64,000 nucleotides of DNA from Dirofilaria immitis. Lineage: Eukaryota > Nematoda > Chromadorea > Rhabditida > Onchocercidae. Below the pieces are notes generated by a model. It saw only the letters and a program-made list of their open reading frames with translations. It made no database searches and was not told the origin of the DNA. A program made the translations under genes and the position numbers. The DNA is taken from positions 11,653,501 to 11,717,500 of the forward strand of contig JAKNDB010000068.1 of assembly GCA_024305405.1 (NCBI GenBank), given 5' to 3'. Positions 11,743-31,314 of this stretch are shown one piece after another. Every line of letters starts with the position of its first letter. Position 1 is the stretch's first letter.

Positions 11743-14214
11743 TAAAAATGGCGCATCTAAGAGTATCTTTCTCAATATTATATGAAGAGCATCCACAATA
11801 CCTTGCAGTTATCATCAAATTTACGATAAATCACAAATGATCAAAATCTGATCTGAAATCTTTTTTTAAATATTTTTTAAACAATATTTTCAGTGAAAAA
11901 GTTTCAAAATCTATGGTCGATTTAAAAATTAGATAAAAAATTAATATGCAAAACATTTTACATTTAAACGATATTTTCCAGTCGTAAGATGAAATATGTT
12001 TCGTCATAGCCAAGATTCCCTAGAATTCAATGCAAAGAATTTCTCACTGAAAAAAATTACTTCAACTAAAGGAACCGAACTAAATTGAATGAAACGATCT
12101 TTTCTCTTACCTTTGTTTCCTGACTTCTACCTTAATTTCTCGTTCGTTTATTATTGGTTCGTTGTGCTAAAGAAAAATTATTTCATAGAATATGCGATAC
12201 ACGTATAGTCTGATGATCGAAAAAACTTCGAATATTCAGTCTTTGTTTCATATTTTCACCATATCAATAAACTTACAAATATTTTAACCTTTGTGTTTAT
12301 TAGCTGTAAGCAATGAAATCGCTTTTATCTTGAAATGTTTATTAGAAAAGTTAATATCTTAATCATATCTTCTGATATTTAGACTTTACAGAATGTAATA
12401 TGCAACATCGTAAGTCAATTGATATAACGAAATGAGATATTCTGTCATAATTTAGACACTTTTAAATCATTGAAATTGATATGTATCATTAAAATTAGAT
12501 ACAACTGAAAGTCTTTCGAGATTATTCACTTAAAATATTTTAATTAAATTCAGGTGGATTTGCAAAATATAGTATGCATTGTAAAAATGATAAAAATAAT
12601 TATTTACATCACATAATATCATAAATAGTCATAATCTATGATACAGTTATTTACAAGTTATTGAAAAATTGATTTTAAGGTAAGTTAATGCTTCCGAACA
12701 TATTGATGTATGAATAGTCGGGTAATTCTTGATTTATTTTTTTCAACTTTATTGAATTTCTTGGAGACAATCTATTGTATCCTGCGAAAAAAATTAAAGT
12801 CATAAAATAACAAACAATTATAATAGCAAAAATTTTGAAATAAAACAAGTGGTTTTGATAGCAAAATATAATAATTTGTTAAATTTCACTTCCATAATTA
12901 TTTATTAATTTCATTTATGCTTATTCGAAAATTCGGGCATTGTATGCAAAAATTATGGTATAAAAAAAGTTAAATAAAGTGAAATATTTTGTAATCTATT
13001 AATAAGCTGCAAGAAATTTATCAAGAAAAATAAATTAGTAACAATTTAACAAAAAAGAAAAAAAATTTAGAAAAGGCAGCTAAAAATTGTCCAAATTCGT
13101 TTAAATTTTTAAAAATTTGGAACTGAATTTGAATAAATCACATATGATACTACCTGTTTTAATATCATATAGTGTTTGATCATCGATATTGACAATGGAT
13201 TGAGTTTTTGTCGCCAGATTGTATTAAACTGTTTGGAAATAATTTTGTCATAATAATTCATCCTAAAATGACATATGCGAAATAAAAATATAAAAATAAT
13301 AAAGTAAATAGATATTCCTACTTTAGTTTAATGATCAAATAATATAATTCAAGAGAAATTTTAAAATAAATCGTATATAATCCTTCGTATTTATTCAACC
13401 GAAAGTAGTCAAATAACCAAATATTATAAAGAATTATTATATTCTTAAAAAGAAATATAATTTTATTTATTTATTTTGTTTAAAATTCAATCTTTTGAAT
13501 AATTTTCTTTCTTTTATGCTACGCGAAATAAAAAATAAAAAACTAATTAGCGATAAATTTAATAGACATATCAAGTATTTTAAATTTCAACTATATTGTT
13601 AATAATGTATTGAACAATAAATACGAAATATCAGTCACAATTAAACAAATAAAAGAAAGGCTGTATTTTTAAAATTTTTTTTTAACAACACAATAAATTA
13701 TAGTACAATGTACTGTATAAAAAAATTTTGTTTTAAAATTTTTCTTCAAAATATCAAATGATGTATGAATTTCTATTATTATCACTTCTTTACTACAAAT
13801 ATGCCCTATCTAATAAAATTTGAAAATAAAAAAATTCAAAAATAAACAACTAAAAGAAATCATCCTCATCAAATGGGTCATAATTTAAAAAAAAAAATTC
13901 AATCATTTATATAATTTCGATAAAGTATGATGCTTTTGTTTAATTGCATTTTTGATATTTAATTTTATGAAATTAAAATGCTCCCAGAATGTTTCTAACG
14001 ATACGTCTGAAGTTTTTCCCATAACAATATACAAATATGAATCATCAAGAAAATTCTACAAATAATTCTGACGAAAAAACGAGATGTGAAGAAATATATC
14101 AAATTTCAAAAAAAAAAAACACGTAACAATTGTTGCGTAAATTCCTGAACAATATCAAGTAACACTCAAATCTTATTTACGTATCATTTCAATTTATACA
14201 ATTTTACTCATTGA

Positions 14215-14289
14215 TGACGTCGATGATCATTTGATCGGTAACTTCCTGTTTACATTATATATTATCCTTTCTTCAATCCTTTGACGTCA
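14215..14289. promoter_or_regulatory. Pair of CRE-like TGACGT sites
   Basis: TGACGTCG at 14215-14222 and the full palindrome TGACGTCA at 14282-14289 are 60 bp apart, and each is followed shortly by ATTTGATCG. TGACGTCA is the consensus site for CREB/ATF bZIP proteins. No gene start was found nearby, so a role as enhancer or unrecognised promoter is inference. Confidence 0.35.
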
Positions 14290-14770
14290 TTTGATCGACT
14301 CGACTTTTTAAAATTAATTTTTTCTTTTCACTTATTTCTGTTATTTCACATTTTTTCATTCATTCTAGAAACTCGCTTTCGTTGATATAATGCCTTAGAG
14401 AATCTCAAAAATGATTGGCACTGCAACTTCGTTTTTCATATTTTTATGATTTATGTGAAATCAGTATGCAGCATTGTTATGGGTAAAGTAGAGGACCAAA
14501 TATTGCTCAACTAATCGGTAGTTGATCATGGATCAATTGCTAATCAATCATTGTCGTTTCATTACCCATCGGGATGAAAGAACAGACATCATTTGATTAA
14601 GATCACAACGCCAAAAAGAATTAAAGCGTATTATATGTGATAATAACATTTTTTTGTTATGATAAGCCCTAACTGATAATTTTCTAAATTTCGTTTTCCT
14701 TTTTCCAGCTTGAAATCGTTGAGACTTTAAATAATCTTTCTTTATTCTCTCCCTTCTGATAGTAACTGAT

Positions 14771-14832
14771 AATATCAACTGATAAATTGATTATATCAAC
14801 TAATATCAACTGATAAATTGATTATATCAATT
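14771..14832. repeat. 31-bp tandem duplication
   Basis: 14771-14801 and 14802-14832 differ at one base only. The unit is AT-rich with the motif ATCAACTGATAAATTGAT. Confidence 0.85.
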
Positions 14833-15360
14833 AACCCAAGACAAATTATAAATTTAAGCAATAAAATTTTTTGATTTTTTACAAAACCCTCATTAAGCTT
14901 TATTTAAATTACATAGCTATAATTATGGATATTATTTTCAATTCCATTTTACAATCAATTAAATTGATTCTTCATGTGCTAAAAGTTATATTAATGTGAC
15001 TCACGTAAAAAAATCATAATAAAAAAGTTTCATACAATTTCTTATAGATGATTATAAGAAATGAATATTGCAAAAAGTCTTGTCAGAATATAATAATGTA
15101 AAAATAAATTAATTTAGTAATAAATTTAATACAATTCTATATAAAAATTCTTGCGAATCATCGATTTCAACGATGGAAATGATTTTTCGAATAAATTAAA
15201 AATTTTTCAACATTTTTAATAGAAAGAAATATTATGATATTGAAAAATTTTAAATATTCGCATCTTTTAAAAATCAAAATTTATCAACTTATAAAAGCAA
15301 CTCAAATGTGGGAATTGGTAAAAATTAGAAAATTTCTAAACTATAGCGAAACTTCAAATG

Positions 15361-15423
15361 TTTAATTATGAATGCTTCTTTAATTATTTTTAAAATTTAA
15401 TTATGAATGCTTTAATTATTTTT
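15361..15423. repeat. Imperfect direct repeat of about 30 bp
   Basis: TTTAATTATGAATGCTT followed by a TTTAATTATTTTTAAAA tail occurs twice in a row, the first copy with three extra bases. Confidence 0.65.
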
Positions 15424-17232
15424 AAAAAAGAAAAATAAAAGAGAAATTGAATTGTACTTAATTAATCAATTTTTCCTTCCTTTAAAAACAGCTTAAATTT
15501 TATGAAGGAATTCTCAGAAATGAATATATGATCTTAAATATATGCATAATTTTGTAGAAATAAGAGAAGAAAGAAATTACAACAAATTAGAAATGAGTGT
15601 TTTGCTCATTTTAAAAATCAAAAAAAAGAAAATGAAAACAGAAAAAGACGAAATAAACTTGATAAAAAGAAAGGAGAAATAGTCAAGTATTCAAATAATG
15701 GAACATTCAGAGTTTAGTTAGGTAAATACATTTTGAAAAAGAATTCTAAGTAAATTTCATTGGTAGAAGTAAATTCCATTTGTACTATAAAATGATCAAA
15801 AGTAATGTCATTTTACCGAATGAATGGCATCAATATAATTAAAAATAATGAGAATCAAAATTGTTTGTTTTGTTTAAATATTTTTCTTATCGGCCATGAG
15901 AATTGTTTTTGAACAGAGAAAGTTCAAGAAAAAATTTCTTGTTTATATTATTTCAACATTTGTTATTTAGTCCTTAAGAAAAATGAAAACAACTTCTGTA
16001 GAGTTTTCAATAGATAAATTTGAAAAAAAAAGTAAAAAGCAGAAAACAAAAATGAGCTTCTGGAAAAATTGAACTTTTGATACTATTTTTGAAATCTTTT
16101 AATTTGACGATAAGATTTGAATGATTATTATAATTTTAACATTTTCATCATCATTCTTTTGCCATTTTTTAAAATTTATTTTGTTCCGAAGAAATATTTA
16201 TATATTATCAAAAGAATACTATTTATCTTTAATTTTTCTCATTCATTAAGAGAATAACAAGTTAGAAAAAATGATTATTATTACATCATACTCTTTGGAT
16301 CGTAATGCATATACTATTCTTCTCGAGAATAATTACTTTTCAATTTTTTCCTTATCTTCGATCATTTTTCAGTTACTATATCATATTTTTCTTATTAAAT
16401 AAAATAAAAAGAGAAAACATTTCAATAATCTTAAAAATGAATCAAATTTCCAGTGATTTTTGTTGCATTATTTTTAAATCAATTCCTAACGAATGACGAG
16501 ATAAATATCAAATGTCGATGCTATCATAATCAACATGTTTAGCTTTTTCAAAGTTTGATTTTCGATTTTTTTCAAATAATCCAATCGAATATTCTTATTC
16601 CGCAGATTTTTCATTTTTCAAAATATTATCAAGAAAGTTAATAATTTCGTGATTTATTTGCATAGAATTTTCAAACTTTTAACGATAAGTTCAAAATAAT
16701 TTTTGAATTTCTGATTAAAGGCGAGGCAATCAGGGAAACAATGACTATGTTAAATTGAAGATTTAAGAATTGTTCGAGAAAAAATATAACTTATCATTTA
16801 CTGTTAGCTTATAAATTATATTTAAAGGCATATTTGTATGAAGAAAAGAGGCTTAAAAGTTAAAATTTTCAATTTTAAAATAAAATACGCCTAAATTATC
16901 GACAAATGAGAGAGTCGCAGATGGGATTAAAAATGAAAGATTGAAGAAAAAATAATTTAGTTAACATATAATTTTTTCTTCAACCAGAAAGGCTCTTTTC
17001 TATTTTTAGTTGTTTTGGCATAAAAATTGATTGGTGATATGGGCTAGGCAGAAAGACAAGAAAAAATATTGAAATTTTGAAAACAGAAATTCCAATTTTG
17101 CTTATTTTCAAATTTCATCCTTCCTGCAGCTTTTTTTTCTTTTTGTTTTTTCCTAATTGTATGTGAGAGACTAACTCACTGTATCATCAATTAGATCTTT
17201 ATTGAAATATTTTTTCAATGATATAGAGAAGA

Positions 17233-17775
17233 ATGAAGTTTCTAAATGCAGTGATTATGCTAGCATGTCTTGCATATGATGAAATTTGTGGGAGTATAAC
17301 AAACGTGGAAGCCAAACTTGGCCAAACAGTACATTTGAAATTTGACAAATTGATTCGAAATATTGATATTGAACTGAAGTATCCTACGACAGATGGCGTA
17401 CAACAGAAGACAATAATCAAAGATGGCAAGATAACAAAATATGGGGTAAATTATTTGCATATATTTATATTACAAGAAAAGAAAAATTTAAAACAAAATT
17501 ATTTGATAGTAAGTAATGTGATATTAATATATACGGAATTATTCGATAATAATTTAAATATTTCATTCAGTTGGATTAAGTATATGTCAATTATTATTAT
17601 ATTTTACTTTCGAATTTAATATACTAATATATTATAGATGGAACGTTTTGGAAAACGAATAATCTATGGTAATGGTAATCTCACCATACGAGATTTAGAA
17701 GAAAATGATGCGACAGTATATGTATATAAATTAGGTAATTATTCGCAGAAAGTAAAACTTATTCTTCTAAATTAA
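17233..17775 (+). CDS. Small secreted Ig-like (V-set-like) protein lacking the canonical cysteines
   Basis: Exons 17233-17445 and 17638-17775 join in phase to give 116 residues. The N-terminus MKFLNAVIMLACLAYDEICG looks like a cleaved signal peptide. The mature part has Ig-fold landmarks: GQTVHLKF as strand B, then GNLTIRDLEENDATVYVYK, the usual L-x-I-x-(6)-D-x-(A/G)-x-Y pattern of strands E-F. In a normal Ig domain the strand B residue and the residue two after the final Tyr are the disulfide cysteines; here they are not Cys. NLT and NYS are N-glycosylation sequons. Probably an extracellular nematode protein; partner and role unknown. Introns and signal peptide are clear, the family call is from pattern only. 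Confidence 0.72.
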
Positions 17776-18492
17776 TCTTACATTTCAATGCAATTGTCTT
17801 CTTTATATGGTTTTATCACTTTGATATTATTCGTTATGATAATAAGAATATTGTCGAAAATTGTTTCAACAAAAATTGAATGATGAAGTTGAAAAAATTG
17901 AAGGATTTTGTAAATTATAAGGATGATCATAATTTTAGGATATTTTAACTGTTAAGAATTTTTTCTATTTTATCTTTGGAGCTGTGAATGTATAAGATAT
18001 AACGGAGAAGTAAATGAAGAGTTTAAGAGCAAAGACGACCCTAAATTTTTGCAAATAAACGAGCTATTGAACTTTGAATCGGAATACTGGAAGATTACAA
18101 TACTTAATTTGCTTATTATTTGTTTAATCTCGAAGAAAATATCGAATCTTTTTTAAATACCTATTTTTAAAGGATTGAACTAAAAATAATGTTGCGAATT
18201 AAATAGTCTGGGACAAAACATTTCGTTGTTAACAACAATAATTCTGATAAAAATACGAAAGTTCAGCACTTTTTCTTCGCACTTATTAATTTTTTTTTCT
18301 TCTAATAACTTGTGAATCGAACGCTTTGATTATTTCAGAATGTGATAGGAGAAAAACTTTAAATAGCACTTCAGTGATAAATTTAAATAAATCAGCCTTA
18401 TTGTTTAAAAAATAAAGTAGGGGATAATTTTTCTTAAAACAAGCAAATATAAATAAATCATTTCCTTTTATTTAAATTGATTGGCATTCTTC
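17776..18492. other. Spacer without recognised gene
   Basis: AT-rich sequence after the Ig-like gene, presumably its 3' UTR and intergenic DNA. I see no coding island. Confidence 0.5.
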
Positions 18493-18734
18493 ATGTTAAG
18501 ATTTATTACTATGATACTGCCACTCTTTCCATTTTCGGTGAATAGCAAAAAGCATCCGGAGAACCGTAATTTCATCAAATCAATTCATCATGATTATTTC
18601 TCACTATCATCACAGGATGTTTCTTTCAACAATGCATGAAACCTACAGCATTCAAGACAAAAGTTGAAAATTGTCACTGCGAAATTGCAATACTTTATAT
18701 CGCCAAACTGACATCAACAATGAAACAAAGTTAA
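18493..18734 (+). CDS. Possible small secreted cysteine-containing peptide
   Basis: ATG at 18493 opens MLRFITMILPLFPFSVNS, a plausible signal peptide, then KKHPEN. A 48-base intron (18558-18605, GTAATT to TCATCACAG) would join in phase to CFFQQCMKPTAFKTKVEN, then CHC and a hydrophilic tail ending at TAA 18732-18734, about 63 residues with C-x4-C-x12-C-x-C. Without the intron, a single missing base near 18605 would be needed to link the same two halves. GC content and residue mix are above the background. No family recognised. The intron is shorter than most here, so the model is tentative. Confidence 0.4.
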
Positions 18735-19179
18735 AATTAAATTCGAAACAGAAAATCAAAAATATATCCTTTTAGGACAATTTAAGTATAAAAAAGGGAG
18801 AATTATAAAATAGAATAATTTCCTTGCTGATGATACGAAAATTCAAAAATATTGTCTTCTGCATTTGATTTAGCAGTACCAATATTATAAAAACAATCAA
18901 ATGTTGTTGAACAATTGCATAAATCAGTTTATCTTGCCAGAACAAATATAGAAGAAACATATAAATGAGAAGAATTGAAAAGACTTCGTCCACTAATATG
19001 AATTAGTAAGTTATAAACAACACAGATGAAAAACAATTAGTTGCAACAAGCAATTCTTTGTATAAGATTGTAATAAATAAATGAAGCAATATAATTAGCA
19101 AGCAAGTTAATTACATATTACTTTTTAAAATATGTAAATGTTTTTGTCTTTGAATATGCTTTATACAACAAAAAATCAA
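18735..19179. other. Spacer between convergent genes
   Basis: Lies between the candidate Cys peptide (+) and the 3' end of the fucose synthase gene (-). Holds only short AT-rich ORFs and presumably 3' UTRs. Confidence 0.5.
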
Positions 19180-21989
<2,810 letters not shown>

Positions 21990-23055
21990 TCTTCTGCGTT
22001 TCTTCCAACCGAAATAATCTATAACAAACTTTAAAAATAGCATATGGAAAATAAAATTCACCACGGCGTCCGATCAATCTCCTGAGAATAAATGCTTAGC
22101 CAATATTAATAATGAAAAATTAGAGGCCGCTTCCCAAACTTTTTTCACGCCATCAAATATCAACACATGATCCGATATCATGTTTTACGGAGACATTCCA
22201 GTCACTCATTGCAATTCAACAGGACTAGTTTTTACACTGTTTGATACGATGACAAATTAAGGCCTGGAAACTAATTTTAGCATTGCTTGTTAGTTTCAAT
22301 CTATATAACCGCTTTGACATTATCCTTTTGAACTAACTTGGACTGTTTCAACTTTAGCTAGAGGAGAATGTAAGAATGCACAGATTACCGTATTGTAATT
22401 TTATTTCTAATAATGATACATATGTTAGGTAATAATTGCCTACTTTATAGCCATTCTAAAATTTAAGAACAGAATCGACCATCATTTTGAATTAAATTTA
22501 TTCCTAGATTAATTTTTCAATAAGTCATTGCTATTTCCGTTTAGAAATTTACAATAAAATAAAAGTCAACTTTAATTAGTACATAAAAGGTACATATTTT
22601 TTCAATACTAGTCAAGTTTTCAAGATTTGAAAACCTTGTTATTTATTGCAGTAAAATAATATGCCAAACAAAATATAAGTAAATAGCATTTCCTTTGGTC
22701 TAAAATACTGTAAGTCAAATTTTCTTCGGTTTCACAGAGACATTTTCATTGACTTCTACTGTCACATCAAAATAAAAATTGGCAAAAAAAGAAAAGAAAA
22801 AAATGTAAAGTACACGAAAATAATGATAATAAATCATTGATGAGACCCAAATACAGTTTGATCACATTTATGGACATGCTTCTTCTGCAACTATGCAAGT
22901 GACAAAAAGTTTTTGGGCGCAAATCACTTTGATGAACTATTGGGAAAAGTAGAAGAAATATCAAAATGTAAACGAGATTACTGCAAAAGTGAGCAAGAAC
23001 ACCACAATAGTAACAAACAAATATTTGGACAAAAATAGAAATATTTCTTTCTTTT
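21990..23055. other. Spacer between ger-1 promoter side and ubc-18 3' end
   Basis: Holds the ger-1 5' flank (a somewhat GC-richer part near 22120-22340) and presumably the ubc-18 3' UTR. No ORF with recognisable content. Confidence 0.5.
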
Positions 23056-24526
23056 CTAAAAACCGTCCGGCCGTTTTATTGCGTATTTTTTCGTATAGTC
23101 TTCTGCTGTTTTATTGAATTTTTTCCTATCTTTTGTAAATTCTTCGGCGAGATCTGCACGTAATGGATGATCCGGTTCCGGTTCTGTAATCAGACCAAGC
23201 AATGCATTCATCACTGAAAATCATATTTTTCTCTCATTTTTCATGTATTATAAACTAAAATACAATGCAAAACAATACTTCATGAAATAGGAAAAGTGGA
23301 AAAGCATAATATAAATATTATATAGTGTTTCTAACTATTCCAATTAAAGCATCATAAAAGAACAACGTCATTTTCCAAAGGATTAAGTCCAGATAATTAG
23401 TAATATTGATGAGAACTTGATCTCGAAAATTAAGCGGAGAGCAAATGATTGTAATTTTGTCATTTTTCACAAGCTTTCAGATACAATACTGTTGAAGTGC
23501 AAACTATAATATCATGAAAAACCATCTATCAATAAAGTGAAACCCGCAATTCTACATCTATCAAAACTTTTAATTTCTAACCATATCTAAAGATAATTTC
23601 GAAATTTCGAAATTGTATTAACAAACCCAAAATTCAAAGTGAAAATTTTCTAATCAAAACTACATCTCAGAATGCAAAAGTGACCTTGTTCAGTTTTGGT
23701 GGCAGGTTTCAATTATCAGGTGATATGATCGGAAGGCATACTTGTCCCTTCTCGTCAACATTCGGATGATAAATCTTCGTTAAAAATGTAATCTTGGGCG
23801 GTTTAAATGGATATTCTACTGGGAAATCTATTGCTACTTTAAATGCTCCTTTGTTGTACGGCTCTTTATCCTGCAAATATAAATCATAATAAAAAGGCCT
23901 TTTAATAATATTTAATACTAAGTTTTGTCAAGCTTGTCCATAATAACGAACATTACAATAAAATACCTGCAAAAGAAACTTCAATAATTAAAACTTTCAA
24001 CTAAAATTTAAAACCAGCTAAAACCACTCTCTTCGATGAAATTTGCTTATCGGATAATTATGCCTACCGGAACAAGAAGACCTGTCCAATGAAGCAAATT
24101 ATTTTCATCAAATTCAACACAGCAGAATGTCCTCGAATCAGATGATTGAATATCCGTTAACTCCTACAGAAACATTAATATATTCAATGCAACAAAATTA
24201 ACAGCAATAATAATTTCTACATTATGCAAATAATCAATGACATGACTAGAATAAATAAATCTTTTTTCTTTCGTCGCGCCCTATCGTTGTAAGATAGATA
24301 GAGCTGCCATACAAAAACTCACAATTCAAAAACATGATAACATTGATTACTATCCAAACTGAATCGATAATGGCTCCCATAAATGCTATCAATATTTGAA
24401 AATTCATTCCATCACATAAATTAGTATTTGAATCAATTTCGTTACTGTTGGCAAAATAAATTAAAAATAGTTTTAGATTCAAAAAAGCCGACAAACTTTT
24501 TTTAATCGACGTGATGAAGAGGCCAT
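23056..24526 (-). CDS. ubc-18: Ubiquitin-conjugating enzyme E2, UBE2L3/UBC-18 type
   Basis: Carries ubiquitin as a thioester for RBR and HECT ligases. Exons 24497-24526 ([10 protein letters not shown]), 24068-24163, 23685-23870, 23056-23213, about 156 residues, the family size. Seen: [37 protein letters not shown], the HPN motif in [11 protein letters not shown], the active-site Cys at about residue 87 in GQVCLPII, and [16 protein letters not shown] near the C-terminus. Pro after Cys-Leu and the His of DHP are the positions that restrict human UBE2L3 to cysteine-directed transfer. Exon 3 lacks one G: ISPDN is followed by TGA instead of TGG-AAA, at about 23708-23711, so the frame breaks just before the conserved WKPATKTEQ. 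With that base the exon length fits the phase of exon 4 exactly. Confidence 0.93.
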
Positions 24527-24957
24527 TTTTGATTGAAATTGGTGAAAAAACCTTAAATATATCGATCACGAAATGGAAAAATCAAGTCACGTCTCGCAAC
24601 GAAAACCAATCAAGCATTACTATTAAAAAAGAGGAAGAGAAGTATAAATTAATCAATTATTATTCATTTCTGTTTCATGAAGACTATGGCATTTATTATT
24701 TCACATATTCATACTACCACAATATAAAATATAACGTTAAAATGTTGTTAAATGATGGGCAGCAACCTGTATTATCTCGCAAAATGCCAGGTCATGTAAA
24801 ATACTATATTTCGAAATCTTTAATAATCATCAACGAATTACGTGTATCCTCACATCCGAAATTTATGACAAGAATTCTACGCGAAAATAAGGCCAACATA
24901 GTTTTTCATCATTTTCTTAACAAATTAAAAAAAATAAAAAATAATGTACAATACTAA
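24511..24957 (+). CDS. Orphan 148-codon ORF, divergent from and overlapping ubc-18 exon 1
   Basis: An uninterrupted ORF from [14 protein letters not shown] to the TAA at 24955, unusually long for DNA this AT-rich. It starts inside the antisense of ubc-18 exon 1. Middle part is Tyr-rich (EDYGIYYFTYSYYHN), then DGQQPVLSRKMPGHVKYY and a basic C-terminus. No signal peptide, membrane helix or known domain seen, and no splice context is needed. May be a fast-evolving gene or a chance ORF. Confidence 0.22.
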   Translation: MMKRPFLIEIGEKTLNISITKWKNQVTSRNENQSSITIKKEEEKYKLINYYSFLFHEDYGIYYFTYSYYHNIKYNVKMLLNDGQQPVLSRKMPGHVKYYISKSLIIINELRVSSHPKFMTRILRENKANIVFHHFLNKLKKIKNNVQY

Positions 24958-25926
24958 CAAGTAAAGGAGAAAAATTTCATCCCCTCCAACTTAATACTTC
25001 ATCAGAAAACGACCTCCCCTGATCTCAACATAGAATCTAATCTCGTGACTCACATATTTCCTTTACATTTCGACGGCCCACCTTGGCGGGATACTATGAA
25101 AACTTCAATTTCGTAGAATAATGTGAAACTGAGTCAGTTGCAGAGCGGACATGGCGGAAAGCGACAAATTATGAATCCATTGAATTTAAATGGGTGTGAG
25201 GAGAGGAGAATCCGATTGGAATCCCGGAATTGAAAGGTGTGTTATCATCGGATGGTTCGAGAAAATACTGTGGTTGATAATGGCAAAAATAGCTATGTCG
25301 TCCTTGTTTATTTGTTTTATATGATGTGTTTGTGTAGCAAATACGACTAACTCTTGACATCTGGAAAAATCTTGTAGACAAGGATCGTTGAACAAGATTC
25401 TTAGAGATCAATCAGATTTAGATGAATAAATCGATACGAATAGAAATACCTGATAATGTGGTAGAATTTAAAAATTGGAAGTAAGGGTGAAATATTGAAT
25501 GGTTTGTAATAAATTTTCATAATGAGAACAGCAGTTGAGGTTGGAAAAGATGATAAAATAGAAAGACTGTAGAGAAAAATGCGATTTAAAGTGATACTGA
25601 GATAATGTTATCACTATTAAATACGAGCTGAGATGCTCAGTTAGGAAAAATTAATCGTTAATTAGGAAATATTTTATGATCTCAACTGCCTTGGAAAATA
25701 CTTCTAGACTTCATTACTTGATTATGAAATATTTCTGAAACTTAAACTGCTTTATTATCAAAGGTTTTCAACTTAAAAATTGAGTAAAAATATTTTTCTT
25801 TAATTTAATTATTCTTTGAAACGGTATATATCATTGTGATTACTGTTTGATTTATATATAATTTGATTTCTCTAACGATATAGCTTCAGAAAATAAATCG
25901 TTCCATTTTCTACAGCAAACGAAGCA
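24958..25926. promoter_or_regulatory. Shared upstream region of ubc-18 and mcm-6, GC-richer island
   Basis: ubc-18 (-) and mcm-6 (+) are divergent, with start codons 1.4 kb apart. The part 24960-25330 is clearly less AT-rich than its surroundings. It includes GACGGCCCACCTTGGCGGG near 25071 and an ATG GCG GAA AGC start-like run at 25151 that soon meets a stop. It may hold promoters for both genes or a short unrecognised 5' exon. Confidence 0.4.
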
Positions 25927-30805
<4,879 letters not shown>

Positions 30806-31314
30806 AAATTTATTCTGAACGTGTTTATAAAAATTTTTAATTATCAATCAAATATGGCAAGCCTCGAAATTTTTTCTAGTTAAGTAAATCAGAAGAAAAT
30901 GTCTAGACTTTATTCTTATTTTATAAAAGATTTGTGGAGATGTAATAACTTTTATTAGAAATAATCTTGTTTAATGGATGCTGAAAATATATGTGCCTAA
31001 CTCTTTCTGTCAGGAATGACTGCCCTGCAAATTGTAAAACTTCTCCTGTTATTTTGAAATTCTGTTATATTTTTATTTTGTGCATTCAATGCATTCTAAT
31101 GAATTCTTTTAACTTTTGTTTCACTACACTTACATCAGGATACTTGTTTGGCTTCAATTCTTGTAGGATAATATGTTGTACAATTTTCAGTAATTATTTT
31201 CGAATAAGTATTTGAAGTTTCTGGAAGGAAAAGATGGTCAAAAATAATTTATAGTATTCATTTAACCAAAAACATGAATTGTGGTTATTCATTTATGTAC
31301 AGAAAATATGCTGA
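30806..31314. other. Spacer between convergent mcm-6 and TTC28-like genes
   Basis: Holds the 3' UTRs of the two converging genes. A 74-codon ORF at 30991 has no coding character. Confidence 0.5.

Larger units (their letters stand above)
3019..17232. other. 14-kb gene-poor AT-rich stretch
   Basis: Between the acy-1 stop and the Ig-like gene there is no recognisable conserved protein. The stretch is very AT-rich with frequent stops on both strands. It holds the palindromes, inverted repeat, tandem repeats and paired TGACGT sites listed separately, plus weak coding islands near 4420-4563 and 5228-5624. The first few hundred bases are presumably the acy-1 3' UTR. The rest could be regulatory DNA, host an ncRNA, or contain fast-evolving small genes I cannot recognise. 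Confidence 0.6.

Noticed and set aside
14548..14778. Basic 76-codon minus-strand ORF
   Set aside because: No start context, no splice partners and no recognisable domain; within chance expectation.
17199..17460. Two minus-strand ORFs
   Set aside because: Antisense of the Ig-like exon 1; no signal or splice support.
18772..18993. Hydrophobic 73-codon minus-strand ORF
   Set aside because: Low-complexity Leu/Ile/Phe run with no further support.
25169..25411. Overlapping minus-strand ORFs in the ubc-18/mcm-6 upstream region
   Set aside because: Two frames open at once reflects the GC-richer island; neither has a motif or splice structure.
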